Positions 4,835 to 7,112 of a stretch of DNA of 7,112 nucleotides are shown in pieces. The notes beneath the pieces were generated by a model. It searched no databases, had not been told where the DNA came from, and saw nothing but the letters and a program-made list of their open reading frames with translations. Positions within the stretch are counted from its first letter, which is position 1. The number at the start of each line of letters is the position of its first letter. Source of the stretch: JAEZKC01 sp046546375 (GTDB taxonomy: Bacteria > Fibrobacterota > Chitinivibrionia > Chitinivibrionales > Chitinispirillaceae). Position numbers and translations under genes: made by a program. Location of the stretch: NCBI GenBank assembly GCA_046546375.1, contig JBKGXV010000131.1, forward strand, positions 1-7,112, in the 5' to 3' direction.

Positions 4835-6991
4835 CTATTTTCCCAGACCTCTTCTGAAAAACCAGTATATCTCCTCCCGGCTTTTGCAGGCCAGAAGCGC
4901 ATCGCGTGCCTCCGGGCCATTAAGCAGTGCCGATAGACTGGCCAGAAACTGTATGTGAGGACCACCGGTGTTGAGAGGTGAAAGGATCAGAACGAAAATC
5001 TTGGACAGCTCCCCGTCGATTGACTGAAAATCGATCCCCTGACGGGAAAGGCCGATAGCCACTGTGATTCTGCTAACCGCACCGGTTTTCCCGTGAGGAA
5101 GTGCAACCCCGTGCTGCATTCCGGTACTCATCGACTTCTCCCGCTCCATAACCGATTCCAGTGCAGCTTTTCTGTCGCTTACCATCCCGTTTCGATTGAG
5201 AACTTCCAGAAGTTCTTCTATAACCTCCTCTTTGGTTTTGGATCTGAGATTGGGAATAATGCAGCGGGAATCGAGAATACGGTGGATATCGGCCCCCATC
5301 CTGCCGGTAGCATCGGTAAGACCTTTAAGAAGAAGTTCGGGCTTGATGATATCCTTGACTTTAGCAATTATGTCATTGAGCTGGAGCAGTGCCTCATACA
5401 CAATGGTTTTCACATAAATCACATCCTGAGCATCTGTTTCAAACTCGAGAATCTCGTTTTTGGCACTCATCGTAATCAGAATCTCGTTTTTTCTCAACTG
5501 ATAGACCGAATGAGTATTGATAGGCACGGAATGCACATAAAAACCCTCGTTGCGAAACGACTGGGTTACTCTCAGCTCCAAGAGATTAGTCAGCTCGACA
5601 GAACCGAAGTCAAACGGAGTGGAAACTGTATTTCTGACAAGAAACGTCTTTTTGGTCCCCTTCTTTTCAGATTGAAAGAGGCGGGAAAGAAGCGGAGGAG
5701 CGAGCATGGTGGTTACCAGCGTCATCAATACACTTGCACCGAAAAAACGCTGATCGATTACACCCGTGGAAAGGCCTATACCCGCTATAATCAGTGCCAC
5801 TTCACCCCGGGGAACCATTCCCATGCCGATACGGATCGCCCCCAACTTGTTGAAATTGAGAAACAGAGTGGGAAATCCTCCCCCCACCACCTTGGCCACT
5901 ATGGAAATGACCGTATAGATTGCACCGAAAACAAGGACTTCAGCGGAAAACAAGTCACCCAAATTCACCAGCATTCCCATCACCACAAAAAACACCGGAA
6001 CGAAAAAACTGTACACCCCTTCCAGAGTTTCCCTCACGGTGTCATTGAGATCTGTTTTGGAAAGACTCAGGCCCATGACGTACGCGCCGATAATCATCGC
6101 CAGACCGGCCATTTCAAAAATACCAGCCAGGATAAGTGCCATTCCCAATGCAAAAACGGAGATATGAGTCACTGATCTGAGTTTTTTCATGAAACGGCTC
6201 AGGGGACCCGCCAGAAGTATCCCCGCCACAGTAAAACCCAGCCAGACAAGTATGGCCCTGAGAGCAATGAACTCGATCTGACGCCATCCCACATCCGGAT
6301 TGGCCTGCCCTGCGGCCACTGCGGAAAGCCCGGTCACTATGGCAAGCAGTATAATTCCGAGAACATCATCGATCACAGCCCCGGCCAGAATGGTAACACC
6401 TTCCGGGGAATCCATCTTGCGCCGTTCAGAAAGGACTCGCGCGGTTATGCCTACGGAGGTTGCGGTACTGATCACCCCCAGAAAAAGAATCTGCGGATCG
6501 AAAAAAGGAAGACCAAAAAAATACATCCCCGCAACCGCTCCCCCGACAAAGGAGACAACCACCCCGCCTATTCCCACTGCGATACCTGCCAGGGAAAATT
6601 TGAGCAGAAGCGCAAGGTCGGTTTCCAGACCCGTTACAAAAAGCAGAATAATGGAGGCGATGGTAGCGATACCGTAAAGCTCGGGGGACACAGGAATAGC
6701 AGCCTCCACGGGAGGAAAGATCCCTTCAGGGAAACCGGGAATTCCCAAACCTCCCAGAAGATAGGGACCGATAAGCACCCCGAGCATCAGCTCTCCGAGA
6801 ACGGAGGGAATACGCAGCTTTTCAAAGAGGATTCCTCCCAGCCGGGCGGCAATTATGATCACCCCCAGCTGGATGGTGAGATGTGCCATCATCTCGATCA
6901 TGTCCGTACCGGCTGTTTCACCGTTTACAGCCCAGGCTGGAGCAGAGATAAAGAGCAGAAAGAAGGAGAAAAACGGAATGAATCTGGTCAT
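4835..6991 (-). CDS. CPA2-type Na+/H+ antiporter with C-terminal PTS EIIA domain
   Basis: A 718-residue inner-membrane cation/proton exchanger of the CPA2 (KefB/NapA-like) family. Residues 1-21 look like a cleavable signal sequence (hydrophobic core, then APAWA). The exchanger domain spans about 35-440 with a dozen or so hydrophobic helices. It shows LRIPSVLGELMLGVLIGP, GLETDL, the acidic ion-binding pair Asp208-Asp209 in VIDDVLG, and the conserved MVPRGEVALI (Arg395, Glu397). Residues 441-560 form a soluble linker I cannot name. Residues 571-716 are a fructose/nitrogen-type EIIA domain with the phospho-acceptor His633 in VALPHGKT and MSTGMQHG just before it. Phosphorylation by the PTS at His633 would plausibly control transport, but this is inference. 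The ATG at 6991 has a weak AAGGA 11 bases upstream; starting at Met31 would lose the signal sequence but keep the exchanger. No partner gene is adjacent. The Na+ versus K+ preference cannot be read from sequence. Confidence 0.93.
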   Translation of the reverse strand: MTRFIPFFSFFLLFISAPAWAVNGETAGTDMIEMMAHLTIQLGVIIIAARLGGILFEKLRIPSVLGELMLGVLIGPYLLGGLGIPGFPEGIFPPVEAAIPVSPELYGIATIASIILLFVTGLETDLALLLKFSLAGIAVGIGGVVVSFVGGAVAGMYFFGLPFFDPQILFLGVISTATSVGITARVLSERRKMDSPEGVTILAGAVIDDVLGIILLAIVTGLSAVAAGQANPDVGWRQIEFIALRAILVWLGFTVAGILLAGPLSRFMKKLRSVTHISVFALGMALILAGIFEMAGLAMIIGAYVMGLSLSKTDLNDTVRETLEGVYSFFVPVFFVVMGMLVNLGDLFSAEVLVFGAIYTVISIVAKVVGGGFPTLFLNFNKLGAIRIGMGMVPRGEVALIIAGIGLSTGVIDQRFFGASVLMTLVTTMLAPPLLSRLFQSEKKGTKKTFLVRNTVSTPFDFGSVELTNLLELRVTQSFRNEGFYVHSVPINTHSVYQLRKNEILITMSAKNEILEFETDAQDVIYVKTIVYEALLQLNDIIAKVKDIIKPELLLKGLTDATGRMGADIHRILDSRCIIPNLRSKTKEEVIEELLEVLNRNGMVSDRKAALESVMEREKSMSTGMQHGVALPHGKTGAVSRITVAIGLSRQGIDFQSIDGELSKIFVLILSPLNTGGPHIQFLASLSALLNGPEARDALLACKSREEIYWFFRRGLGK

Positions 6992-7112
6992 ATTTCAAAA
7001 AATCCTTTTGGCGATTTTTGATTCTCAAGCTATCCTGCAAAAACAATGCAACGCAGGTCGGAGAAGCTGGATAAAAATAATCAATGGGGCTGTGAGCTGA
7101 AAGCGGAGGGGG

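Noticed and set aside
5093..6175. 360-codon open frame on the plus strand
   Set aside because: It lies wholly antisense to the antiporter gene and is rich in His/Lys/Gln in a way typical of the complement of a membrane protein gene.

Overview
All protein-coding signal in this window lies on the minus strand. The DNA looks like the chromosome of a Gram-negative, probably anaerobic bacterium. The reasons are a beta-barrel C-terminus ending in Phe, an RND (MMPL-type) exporter remnant paired with an outer-membrane protein remnant, an oxygen-sensitive-type quinolinate synthase next to a NifS-type cysteine desulfurase, and a CPA2 antiporter fused to a PTS EIIA domain. The RND/outer-membrane pairing is typical of Desulfobacterota and some Gammaproteobacteria. 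I cannot fix the phylum from this window alone.

Layout in transcription order (right to left): (1) 6991-4835, a 718-residue Na+/H+ antiporter-type membrane protein with a C-terminal EIIA domain. (2) 4834-4398, a repeat-rich intergenic region with four ACCTCCGGGG-type copies and two head-to-head arrays of 7-base repeats that form a 14-bp perfect inverted repeat. (3) 4397-2095, a compact operon: a 71-residue two-helix membrane protein, nifS, then nadA. The nifS reading frame contains the full conserved N-terminus, but the codon where translation should start is ACG, five bases after a strong GGAGG. nifS and nadA overlap by one base (TAATG). (4) 2077-1245, wreckage of a transport locus: an internal piece of an RND transporter with a large internal deletion, a frameshift and a stop, joined to the last ~75 residues of an outer-membrane protein. 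(5) 1244-936, a spacer carrying a good sigma-70-type promoter (TTGCCC, 17 bp, TATAAT) and a short dyad near the predicted start of transcription. (6) 935-1, the N-terminal 311 residues of an unrecognised protein that continues past the window edge.

How the genes may work together: NadA makes quinolinate for NAD and needs a [4Fe-4S] cluster, and NifS supplies sulfur for such clusters, so their coupling makes biochemical sense. The antiporter's EIIA domain suggests control of ion exchange by phosphotransfer. I see no convincing novel multi-gene system. The most notable items are the ACG start of nifS, the decayed exporter/outer-membrane fusion, the heptad inverted repeat and the unrecognised gene at the left edge.
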